42,399 nt of DNA, from NCBI GenBank assembly GCA_003157775.1, contig PMKP01000221.1, forward strand, positions 1 to 42,399. Direction: 5' to 3'. The notes below the pieces were generated by a model, which was not told the DNA's origin, ran no database searches, and saw only the letters and a program-made list of their open reading frames with translations. Each line of letters starts with the position of its first letter. The first letter of the stretch is position 1. Positions 10,612 through 17,875 of this stretch are shown here, one piece after another. The position numbers and the translations under genes are program-made. The stretch comes from Myxococcales bacterium (GTDB lineage: Bacteria; Myxococcota_A; Polyangia; Fen-1088).

Positions 10612-13050
10612 ATGGTTCCCCAAGAGTCGTTCCCGGCCCGCTACTGTCGTTTCGTCTCCCGCCACGCCCGCACAATCTTGGCTGCGGCGACCGCCTTGTT
10701 CATCGTCGCCGCGGCACTGGCCGCGCGCCTGGAGTTGCGCACCTCCTTTGCCGAGCTGCTGCCCAGCGACGATCCAGGCGTGGTGGCACTGAACGAGACG
10801 CAGAAGCGCATGGGCGACATGACCCTGCTTTTCATCGGCGTGCGCTCGCCTGACCGCGACGCCAATATTCGCTACGCCGAAATGTTGACGGGCAAGCTGC
10901 GCGACTTGCCCAAGAGTGTGGTGGAGTTCGCCGCCTACAACGTGCGCGATCTGCGCGCGTTCTTCGAGGCGAACAAGTGGCTCTTCGCCGGCGAGGACGA
11001 TCTGATCGAGATCCGCGACCGTGTACGCCGCGAGATCAGCAAGCGCAAGAATCCCCTGCTGGTCGATCTCGACGACGAGGAATCGGTCGAGCAGATGAAG
11101 GACCGCATGATCAAGCGGGACTGGGTAGATGACCGCTTCCCCGACGGTGTGTTCAGCAGCCAGGACGGCACCTACGTCTGGGTGGCGGCCTTGCCGCCCG
11201 GGGGCCTTCTGGGTGAGCGGGCGGGCGAGGCCATCTTCCAGGCGGCCCAGCAACTGGTCAGGGACAACGACCCGAAGAAGTTTCACGAGCAGATGGTGGC
11301 GCATTTGGGCGGCCCGGTGGCCACCCTGATTGCATCGCGCTCGGCGGTGGAGCGCGACATCCTGTGGGTCACGTTGACCTGCCTGCTCATCGTGGCCGCG
11401 TCGCTGTGGGCCTACTTCCGTCGCTTCCGCGCCGTGCCCCTGGTGGGTGTTTCGGCGATGATCGGCACGGTCATGGCTTTTGCCATGGCCGACCTGCTCT
11501 TTGGCTACGTCAACTCGTCGACTGCGTTCTTGGGCTCGATCATCCTGGGCAACGGCATCAACTACGGAATCATTCTCATTTCACGCTACCAGGAGCTGCG
11601 CGCCGGGGGTCTGCCCACTGAAGATGCTCTGGCAAAAGCCCTGGCCGGCGTGATGCGCGGAACCGGAGTGGCAGCCGTGTGCGCGTCGGCCGCCTATGCC
11701 ACGCTGATGCTGACCAGCTTCCGGGGTTTCTACCAGTTCGGCGTGATGGCGGCCTTCGGTCAGATCTTCTGCTGGCTGCTCACCTTCAGCGTCTTGCCCG
11801 CCCTGTTCCTGGTCATCGACCGTCGGACCCGTGCGAGTGGCGCGCCCGATCGGGCCCCGGCCAGTTTTTCCTTTCTGCGGCCGCTGCTGAGCAAGCACCC
11901 CGGCCGCGTTGCCCTGGCAGCCGGACTGCTCACCGCCCTTTGTGGCTACGGCCTCCTGCACTTCGTAGACGCACCCTTCGAGTACGACTTCCGCAAGCTC
12001 AACGCGCAACTCGCCTCCACCGAGGATGACGAGGCGTTCGCCCACAGCGTCGACTCGCTCTTCGGTCGTTGGCCCTCTCCAACCATCGTCTTGGCCGATT
12101 CACGCGCAGAGACTGAGTCCATCCGCCGGGCGATCCGCAAACAGGATCGGGCCACCGGCGACAGGCAGGTCATCGGTCAGATCGCTACCGTGTATGACCT
12201 TCTGCCGGGCACTCCCGAGGTGCAGACGCGCAAGCTCGCCCTGCTGGCCAACATCCGCAAGCTGGTCCACGACCCCGCTCTCGACGTGCTGACGGCCGAC
12301 GAGCGCAAGAAAATCGACGCTCTCGACCCACCCACGCACCTGCACGTCCTAGTCCCTGAGGAGTTGCCCGCGCTGGCACGACGACCGTTCACCGAGGCGA
12401 ACGGGACGGTGGGCCGCGTGGTGTTGGTTTATCCGATCGACAAAGGCCTCTCGGTGTGGAACGGCAAAGACCTTCTGCGGATTGCCCGTGTTCTGCAGGT
12501 CATCCATCTCGATGAAGGCAAGACCATCGACACCGCGGGCAGCGCGGTGGTTTTCGCCGCCATGATTCGCTCGGTGCTGCACGATGGCCCCCGGGCCACG
12601 GCCGCATCACTACTCGCGGTGCTGGTCCTCATTTTGCTCATCATGCGGCCGATGTCATCCGCGCGCGCAGCGATCGCCACACTTCTGGTGGGCGTGACCT
12701 GGATGATGGGCGTGGCGGGACTGTTTGGCGTGAGAATTACCTTTCTGAATTTCATCGCCCTGCCCATCACCTTCGGAATCGGTGCCGAGTATGGCCTCAA
12801 CGTGGCGGTACGCTACCGGCAGGATCGCGACATGATCCGCGCGGTGATGTCGACCGGCGCGGCCGTAGCGGTTTGCTCGTGGACCACCATCGTGGGCTAC
12901 GGCTCGCTGCTCGCCGCGCGCAACCGGGCTCTGCGGGGTTTTGGCGCTATGGCCATTTTGGGCGAGTTGGCTTGCATCACCGCGGCGATCTTGGCCCTGC
13001 CTGGCATAATGTTGTGGCTGGAGCGGCGCCAGGCACGACGGACGGGTTAG
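10612..13050 (+). CDS. MMPL/RND-superfamily exporter
   Basis: An 812-residue polytopic protein with duplicated RND architecture. TM1 is near the N terminus (TILAAATALFIVAAALAARL), followed by a large periplasmic domain starting LRTSFAELLPSDDPGVV. A TM block follows (VTLTCLLIVAASLWAYF to VLPALFLVIDR), then a second copy beginning GRVALAAGLLTALCGYGLL with a second loop and TM block ending at LPGIMLWLERR. ILGNGINYGIILISRYQELR and ITFGIGAEYGLNVAVRYRQ are the paired TM4-type motifs of MMPL proteins. Such proteins move lipids or hydrophobic molecules; the substrate is unknown here, and an HpnN-like role is only a possibility. The ORF can begin at 10540, but the ATG at 10612 fits the family start better. 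It is divergent from the Omp85-like gene. Confidence 0.88.
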   Translation: MVPQESFPARYCRFVSRHARTILAAATALFIVAAALAARLELRTSFAELLPSDDPGVVALNETQKRMGDMTLLFIGVRSPDRDANIRYAEMLTGKLRDLPKSVVEFAAYNVRDLRAFFEANKWLFAGEDDLIEIRDRVRREISKRKNPLLVDLDDEESVEQMKDRMIKRDWVDDRFPDGVFSSQDGTYVWVAALPPGGLLGERAGEAIFQAAQQLVRDNDPKKFHEQMVAHLGGPVATLIASRSAVERDILWVTLTCLLIVAASLWAYFRRFRAVPLVGVSAMIGTVMAFAMADLLFGYVNSSTAFLGSIILGNGINYGIILISRYQELRAGGLPTEDALAKALAGVMRGTGVAAVCASAAYATLMLTSFRGFYQFGVMAAFGQIFCWLLTFSVLPALFLVIDRRTRASGAPDRAPASFSFLRPLLSKHPGRVALAAGLLTALCGYGLLHFVDAPFEYDFRKLNAQLASTEDDEAFAHSVDSLFGRWPSPTIVLADSRAETESIRRAIRKQDRATGDRQVIGQIATVYDLLPGTPEVQTRKLALLANIRKLVHDPALDVLTADERKKIDALDPPTHLHVLVPEELPALARRPFTEANGTVGRVVLVYPIDKGLSVWNGKDLLRIARVLQVIHLDEGKTIDTAGSAVVFAAMIRSVLHDGPRATAASLLAVLVLILLIMRPMSSARAAIATLLVGVTWMMGVAGLFGVRITFLNFIALPITFGIGAEYGLNVAVRYRQDRDMIRAVMSTGAAVAVCSWTTIVGYGSLLAARNRALRGFGAMAILGELACITAAILALPGIMLWLERRQARRTG

Positions 13051-13082
13051 CTTTTTCACCACAGAGAGCTAGAGTGCCGCCC

Positions 13083-13529
13083 ATGCCCAAGAAGGTGGAA
13101 TCGCGGCGCCAGAGTTTGGGTGCAGAGCAGCCATGGTCTACAAATGCGCCGCGGGTGCCCGCCCGCTTGACCAAACCTGCGGCGAGAGAACCGTCACCTG
13201 CCACGCTGACACAGGCTCCTGCGGCGAGCGAACCCTGCAAGTTGCGTTGCAGGGGCGCGACCCGCTACGGCGATCCATGCCGGTTCTGGGCGTTGCCCAA
13301 CGGCGAGTTCTGCTACTGGTGCGAGCAGGCCGGGCGTCCCCGCTACCCATTGCCCAAACCCACCGGTGAAGCAGCTCGTGCCGCAAGCATCAAGGAGATC
13401 CACAAGAAGCGCTGCCAGGGCGTTACCGTGTTCGGTGACCAGTGCCGCTTCTGGGCTGTGGGCGCGACCGACTACTGTCAGTGGTGTTCCGCAGCTTCGC
13501 TAGGGATGCAAAATCGGGTACAAGAGTGA
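13083..13529 (+). CDS. Small protein with two tandem Cys-rich repeats, function unknown
   Basis: A 148-residue protein. The N-terminal ~55 residues are basic and Pro/Ala/Ser-rich, probably disordered. Two copies of a ~30-residue module follow. The first runs CRGATRYGDPCRFWALPNG and then EFCYWC; the second runs CQGVTVFGDQCRFWAVGAT and then DYCQWC. The shared pattern is C-(R/Q)-G-x-T-x-(Y/F)-G-D-x-CRFWA-x(4,5)-C-x-W-C, four cysteines per unit, which suggests a metal-binding knuckle. It resembles the short C...T..G..C......C..H motifs of small bacterial and phage proteins, with His replaced by Cys. The ATG at 13083 follows the exporter by 32 bases; the longer ORF start at 12873 lies inside that gene. 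No function is recognised. Confidence 0.72.
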   Translation: MPKKVESRRQSLGAEQPWSTNAPRVPARLTKPAAREPSPATLTQAPAASEPCKLRCRGATRYGDPCRFWALPNGEFCYWCEQAGRPRYPLPKPTGEAARAASIKEIHKKRCQGVTVFGDQCRFWAVGATDYCQWCSAASLGMQNRVQE

Positions 13530-13560
13530 CGGTCCGTGGGTTCTTGGTCCCTCGCTGCCC

Positions 13561-13787
13561 CTAGCCCGCATTATTCACCACAATCGGACTGCCGACGATC
13601 ACACCGTAGCAGACTGGTTTGGACGCGCGGAAGGGTGGCGGGCTAGGTCGATCGTAATGGGAACCCTGGGAGGGTTCCCAAACCCTCCCGCGACGCTACG
13701 CTGCCGGCAAAGCCGGCAGGCTCCGCACGCGTTTGCCTAGCCCGCACAGACATCGACTTGGTGCAACTCGTGAATAATGCGGGCTAG
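13561..13787. mobile_element. MITE-like 227-bp element with 18-bp perfect terminal inverted repeats
   Basis: The ends CTAGCCCGCATTATTCAC (13561-13578) and GTGAATAATGCGGGCTAG (13770-13787) are exact inverted complements. Inside are a second inverted pair (GCGGGCTAG at 13638-13646 and CTAGCCCGC at 13737-13745) and two hairpins, GGGAACCCT-ggg-AGGGTTCCC at 13659-13679 and TGCCGGC-aaa-GCCGGCA at 13702-13718. No ORF of note is present. The outermost CTAG may be a palindromic target duplication. A third end-like sequence (TGAATAATGCGGGCTA) occurs at 24918. The right end supplies the stop codon of the adjacent murQ-like gene. A non-autonomous transposon derivative is the likeliest reading. Confidence 0.7.
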
Positions 13788-14713
13788 CCCACAAGATCGA
13801 GATCACCAATAATAGCGCGCAGCAGGCCCTTGTGTTGGATGAGTAGTTCCTTGGCGCGCGCGGCGTTCACCCGCGCATGATGCATGACCAAGGCAACCTT
13901 GGCCCGACCGCCCGCCTTCTTGATCAGCTTGACCGCCTCCTCGGCCGGCAGGTTGGTCAGTCGGGCCACCACCCGGGTGGCGCGCTGCCAGCCACGCGAG
14001 GTGGTGGGCCGCACATCCACCATCAAGCCACCGTAGGTCTTACCCAGACGAACGAAGGCGGTGCTGGAAACCGCCTCCAGCACCAGCTTGAGGGCGGTCG
14101 CGGCTTTCAGCCGTGTGCAGCCGGCGATCATCTCGGGCCCTGGGTCCAAATCGATCACCACGTCAGCCAGGGGCTCGGCTGAAGGGCTCGGCCCCGCGCA
14201 GGTAAGCAAGATGATGGCCGCGCGCCGGAAACGCGCATAGTCGAGCGCGGCTTGCAGAAACGGCGAGATCTCGGTGTCGGCGATCCCAAAAACCACATCC
14301 TGCGGCCCCACCGCCGCCCGCCGCATGCGCTGGTCAGCTTCCCGCGGGTTGTCCTGCGCCGCCTCGGCCACCCGGGCCAGGGCATGCGGGCCACCGGCGA
14401 TGATCGACACCACCAGCGACTGCGGCAGCCCAAAAGCCGGGACGCACTCGGCCGCCTCCAGCGCGCCCAGCCGGCCGGCCGTGCCCACGCCCACGTAGAC
14501 CAGGCGTCCACCTGCCGCGAGCTTGTCAGACATCAACTCTGCCGCTGCAGCCAGCGCCGCGGCGCGCGCGCGCACCGCCTTCACGGCGTTGCTTTCGTCC
14601 TCCAGCAGCAGCTTGACTACCTCCTCGGGGGGAAGCGAGTCCAGCATGGCCGCGCGCGGGTTCTCTGCGTCGTGCAGTGAACTTTCATTGGGCTTGGAAC
14701 CGGATCGCGCCAT
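13784..14713 (-). CDS. murQ: MurQ-like SIS-domain protein (N-acetylmuramic acid 6-phosphate etherase family)
   Basis: About 309 residues, the length and layout of MurQ, which splits MurNAc-6-phosphate into GlcNAc-6-P and lactate in wall recycling. Family blocks: LHDAENPRAAMLDSLPPEEVV, GGRLVYVGVGTAGRLGALEAAEC, SIIAGGPHALAR, GPEMIAGCTRLKAATALKLVL and RLGKTYGGLMVDVRPTTSRG. The Glu in AAEC matches E. coli Glu83. The segment holding Glu114 (EGAED in E. coli) reads EAAQDN here, so that catalytic Glu is Gln. The usual GIAASGRTPYV is GIADTEISPFL. Activity is therefore doubtful, and a sugar-phosphate-binding or regulatory role is possible. The ATG at 14713 is used; a TTG at 14722 is the alternative. 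No murR or murP is nearby. Confidence 0.82.
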   Translation of the reverse strand: MARSGSKPNESSLHDAENPRAAMLDSLPPEEVVKLLLEDESNAVKAVRARAAALAAAAELMSDKLAAGGRLVYVGVGTAGRLGALEAAECVPAFGLPQSLVVSIIAGGPHALARVAEAAQDNPREADQRMRRAAVGPQDVVFGIADTEISPFLQAALDYARFRRAAIILLTCAGPSPSAEPLADVVIDLDPGPEMIAGCTRLKAATALKLVLEAVSSTAFVRLGKTYGGLMVDVRPTTSRGWQRATRVVARLTNLPAEEAVKLIKKAGGRAKVALVMHHARVNAARAKELLIQHKGLLRAIIGDLDLVG

Positions 14714-14759
14714 TGGCCACAATTGTCACCCAGGAGCGGGCGAATGGAAAGATGGAATG

Positions 14760-15854
14760 TCACGCCCAGGGAGTATTCAGGGCCGGCCGGACTCGCAGAG
14801 TGGAGGGAGCGGATCTTGTCGACAAGCCGGCAAGGCCAGTAGACCGCGGGCCGGACGTCATGGGCTTGCGCACCTGCCCGCTGACGTGGACGGTGCAGAC
14901 CTTTCCGTGGGCGAGGACCATTCTGGTCAGCCCAAGGCCGAGGGCAATCCAGACTCCGCTTCGCAACCGGCGCAACAACACCAACGCCATGGCAATGGGA
15001 GCATCTACGCCCAATGCGACGCAGGCGGCGAAGACGGCAGCTTCGACCACACCCATCTGCCCGGGGATCGCAGCGCCCAGCACCGATGCCACCACTGATG
15101 CAGCTCCCAACCACAAAGCAAGTGCCGGGCTCGACCCCAGCAACGCCAGGAGCAGGGCCATCTCGGCAACAATCCACAGCTTGCCAGCTAGATGTAGCAA
15201 CACGCTGCCCAACACGAGCCGCGGCCGCGAGAGCAAGGCGGTGCGGGCGGCATCCAACCCGCGCACCAATCGGGCCGCCCGACCGGATCCCGTGCCCCAC
15301 CGGCGCAGGGGTGCCGCGAGGATGAGAAGCACGGCGACGAGCACGATGGCAAAGCTGGTCGCGCCCGCCCAGGCGCAGGTGCGCCCGCTCACCAGCGACG
15401 TGGAGGCCCAAGGAAGGAACGCCGCCCCGGCCAGGCACAGCGCCGTGGCCGCGATGTGGGTACCGTTGTCGAGCGCCAAGGCGACGATGGTGCGGCTCCT
15501 CACGCTCGGGTGAAACACCAACGCCTTGAGCGGCTCCCCCGCCACACCAGCGCCCAGTTCGTCACCGGCCTGCGACGCCACATAGGCCGCAAGCGCGATC
15601 CCTGGGCGAGGACGCAACGATTTGGGCAAGAGCACGAGCCAGCCCCAACAATGCAGGACCATTGCGACAAAGGGCGCGAGCAGAACCAAGATGAGATTCG
15701 GACCGATGCGCTCGATGCTCCGCCAAACCGTCTCCGCGCCGACCCGCCGTAGCAGGACGACCAGAGCCGCCAGGCCCGCTGCCAGCAGAGCCGCGCTCAG
15801 CCAGCCCGTGCCGCGAGATCGCCTGCTGGAGCCTTCCGCAATTGAACGCATCAC
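14760..15854 (-). CDS. Flippase-like membrane protein (lysylphosphatidylglycerol synthase TM-domain family)
   Basis: A 364-residue integral membrane protein with about eight hydrophobic segments, for example LSAALLAAGLAALVVLL, LILVLLAPFVAMVLHCWGW and IVLVAVLLILAAPL. It matches the YbhN/UPF0104/LPG_synthase_TM (HpnL-like) fold. Conserved features are the early segment ETVWRSIERIGPNLILVLL, a small-residue loop (SQAGDELGAGVAGEPLKALVF) and IPGQMGVVEAAVFAACVALG near the C terminus. No catalytic MprF C-terminal domain is present. Members are thought to act in lipid-linked or polyprenyl substrate handling; the substrate here is unknown. It lies 46 bases upstream of the murQ-like gene in the same direction. 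Confidence 0.8.
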   Translation of the reverse strand: MMRSIAEGSSRRSRGTGWLSAALLAAGLAALVVLLRRVGAETVWRSIERIGPNLILVLLAPFVAMVLHCWGWLVLLPKSLRPRPGIALAAYVASQAGDELGAGVAGEPLKALVFHPSVRSRTIVALALDNGTHIAATALCLAGAAFLPWASTSLVSGRTCAWAGATSFAIVLVAVLLILAAPLRRWGTGSGRAARLVRGLDAARTALLSRPRLVLGSVLLHLAGKLWIVAEMALLLALLGSSPALALWLGAASVVASVLGAAIPGQMGVVEAAVFAACVALGVDAPIAMALVLLRRLRSGVWIALGLGLTRMVLAHGKVCTVHVSGQVRKPMTSGPRSTGLAGLSTRSAPSTLRVRPALNTPWA

Positions 15855-15974
15855 AACCCTGGACTATGCAAGCAGGAGACCAGCGCCTATGGCCTGGCCA
15901 GATGCGGGCCAGCGCGCTGCGGGTGTTGAGAAGCTGACAGACTTGTCCCGCGCCTGGCTGATTCTCAACAGAAC

Positions 15975-16115
15975 TCAGGCGTTGGACCCGCTATCGTTCG
16001 CCCTGGCCTGCCGCAGACGGCCCTCGCAGAAAATCCCGGCGCTTATGGCGGCCGCCACCATCAGCCAGCACGGCAACGGCACACCAAAAAGGGACAGCAA
16101 AGCACTGAAGCGCAC
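15975..16115 (-). CDS. Possible small membrane protein (46 aa), unconfirmed
   Basis: Between dapB and the flippase-like gene (16131-15855) a GTG-started ORF encodes 46 residues beginning MRFSALLSLFGVPLPCWLMV. The hydrophobic stretch continues as AAAISAGIFC and ends with a polar tail EGRLRQARANDSGSNA. It is co-directional with dapB, 16 bases after its stop, and too short for the ORF track. The Shine-Dalgarno match is weak (GTGGTGG). The hydrophobic-then-polar layout suits a small inner-membrane protein, but it may be chance. The remaining ~120 bases to 15855 show nothing recognisable. Confidence 0.25.
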   Translation of the reverse strand: MRFSALLSLFGVPLPCWLMVAAAISAGIFCEGRLRQARANDSGSNA

Positions 16116-16131
16116 TACCACCACTCAATGC

Positions 16132-16941
16132 CTACTTCAGTCCCAGCACGTCGCGCATGTCGTTCAGACCGGGGCCGCGGCCGTGCAGCCAGAGCGCAGC
16201 GCGGACTGCGCCGCGGGCTAGGCATTCGCGCGACGAGGCCCGGTGGGTAATCTCGATGCGGTCGCCTTGCCCGAGGAAGAACACGGTGTGGTCGCCCACC
16301 ACGTCGCCGCCACGGATGGTTTGGATGCCAATCTCGTCGGCGGTGCGCGGCCCAATCTCGCCATGCCGCTCGTAGCGCGCGCTCTTGCCGAGGTCGCGGC
16401 CGGTGGCCTCGGCCACTGCCTCGGCCAGACGCAAGGCCGTGCCCGACGGGGCGTCGCGCTTGGCTCGGTGGTGCGTCTCCACGATCTCAATGTCGTAGGC
16501 CGAGCCCAGCGCGCGGGCCGCGTCCGCCACCAAACGCAGCATCACGTTCACCCCCACTGACATGTTGGGCGCCAGCACGATGGGGATCTTCTTCGCCACG
16601 GAAGCTATCGCTTCCCTATCCTGGGTCGAAAGCCCGGTGGTGCCGATCACCAGGGCAGCGCCTGCCTGGGCCGCGGCGCTGGAATTGGCCACGGCAGCGC
16701 CGGGCGTGGAAAAGTCGATCCATACCTCGGCCGCGCCCCGGCCGGGCCGGTTCGCCTGCAGGCGCACGCCGCTTTCGGGCAATCCCGCCAAACGGCTCGC
16801 ATCCGCACCCAGCTCCGGGAAATCGGGGCGCTCGATCGCGGCCACCAGGCAGGCGCCTGGCGTCTCGGCAATCGCGCGCGCAATGGCGCCCCCCATCTTG
16901 CCGGCAGCGCCGAATACAGCAATACGCACGGGCTCGGCCAT
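16132..16941 (-). CDS. dapB: 4-hydroxy-tetrahydrodipicolinate reductase
   Basis: A 269-residue NAD(P)H-dependent reductase, the second enzyme of the lysine/meso-diaminopimelate branch. The N-terminal nucleotide-binding motif is GAAGKMGGAIARAI, the acidic loop follows in AAIERPDF, and IGTTG and APNMSVGVNV are standard family blocks. The catalytic/substrate motif is ETHHRAKRDAPSGTALRLAE, with the His-His pair, Lys and the SGTA loop that binds the dipicolinate product. The ATG at 16941 is 10 bases from the dapA stop, with GGGAAAG upstream. It forms a dapAB operon with the preceding gene, feeding the peptidoglycan precursor pathway represented elsewhere in the window. Confidence 0.97.
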   Translation of the reverse strand: MAEPVRIAVFGAAGKMGGAIARAIAETPGACLVAAIERPDFPELGADASRLAGLPESGVRLQANRPGRGAAEVWIDFSTPGAAVANSSAAAQAGAALVIGTTGLSTQDREAIASVAKKIPIVLAPNMSVGVNVMLRLVADAARALGSAYDIEIVETHHRAKRDAPSGTALRLAEAVAEATGRDLGKSARYERHGEIGPRTADEIGIQTIRGGDVVGDHTVFFLGQGDRIEITHRASSRECLARGAVRAALWLHGRGPGLNDMRDVLGLK

Positions 16942-16951
16942 GACTTTCCCG

Positions 16952-17824
16952 TCAGATGAGCTTGAGGTCAGCGAGAATCTTGCGCACCTTCTCGCGATTG
17001 GCCCCAGCCATCGGGTAGAGCGGCGCCCGGATCTCGTCGGTGATCTTGCCCATCATGGCCAACGCGGCCTTCACTGGAATGGGATTGGCCTCGATGAACA
17101 GTCCTTCCGAAAGTGGAAAGACACGGTAGTGCAGCTCGCGCGCCTTTTTCCAGTCGCCCGCGGCCGCCGCGTCCCACATGGCCGCCATCTCAGCCGGCGC
17201 CACATTGGACACGACGGAAATGCAGCCCTGCGCGCCCAGTGCGTACAGGGGAAAGGCCGTCGCATCATCGCCCGACAGGACCACCATACGGTCGCCCACC
17301 CGCGAGATGATCTGCGCTGCCCGCTGGGCCGAACCCGTGGCCTCCTTGATGCCCTTCACCAGCGGCACCTCGCACAGGCGCTCCATCGTCTCGGGCAGAA
17401 GGTCGCACCCCGTGCGCCCGGGCACGTTGTACACCACGATGGGCAGCCCGGCTGCGTCGGCCACGGCCTTGAAGTGACGAAAGAGCCCATCCTGGGTGGG
17501 CCGGTTGTAGTAGGGCGTGACTTGCAGGGTGCCGTCGGCACCCACCGCCCGCGCCTCGAGCGTCAGCTCGATGGCCTCGCGGGTCGAGTTGGCGCCCGTG
17601 CCAGCGATCACCGGCACGCGCTTGCGGGTTTCTTCCACCACGATCTTGATGATGCGGATGTGCTCCTCCACCGAGACCGTGGGCGATTCGCCAGTGGTTC
17701 CCACCGGCACGAATCCGTCGATGCCCGCGCGGATCTGCTCGTTGACCAGGCGGCGCAATGCCTCCTCGTCGACGGCGTCGCCGCGAAATGGTGTGACCAG
17801 GGCCGTGATGACTCCCTTGAACAT
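16952..17824 (-). CDS. dapA: 4-hydroxy-tetrahydrodipicolinate synthase
   Basis: A 290-residue TIM-barrel lyase condensing pyruvate with aspartate semialdehyde. Family signatures are FKGVITALVTPFRGDAVDEEA at the start, GTTGESPTVSVEEH, the tyrosine-containing VVYNVPGRTGCDLLPE and the Schiff-base lysine in VKGIKEATGS. Length is typical. It is the first gene of dapAB, with dapB starting 10 bases downstream. The short upstream gap to the HlyD-like gene's stop (51 bases) leaves little room for a promoter, so the promoter may lie within that gene's 3' region or transcription may read through. Confidence 0.97.
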   Translation of the reverse strand: MFKGVITALVTPFRGDAVDEEALRRLVNEQIRAGIDGFVPVGTTGESPTVSVEEHIRIIKIVVEETRKRVPVIAGTGANSTREAIELTLEARAVGADGTLQVTPYYNRPTQDGLFRHFKAVADAAGLPIVVYNVPGRTGCDLLPETMERLCEVPLVKGIKEATGSAQRAAQIISRVGDRMVVLSGDDATAFPLYALGAQGCISVVSNVAPAEMAAMWDAAAAGDWKKARELHYRVFPLSEGLFIEANPIPVKAALAMMGKITDEIRAPLYPMAGANREKVRKILADLKLI

Positions 17825-17875
17825 ACGCCGGAACCTAGCACGTCTTGGCCATTGAGGTGAGTCGCGCTGGACTAG

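Noticed and set aside
16562-17860. 432-residue plus-strand ORF opposite dapA and dapB
   Set aside because: Antisense to two clear genes; no recognisable domain and His/Arg-rich shadow composition.
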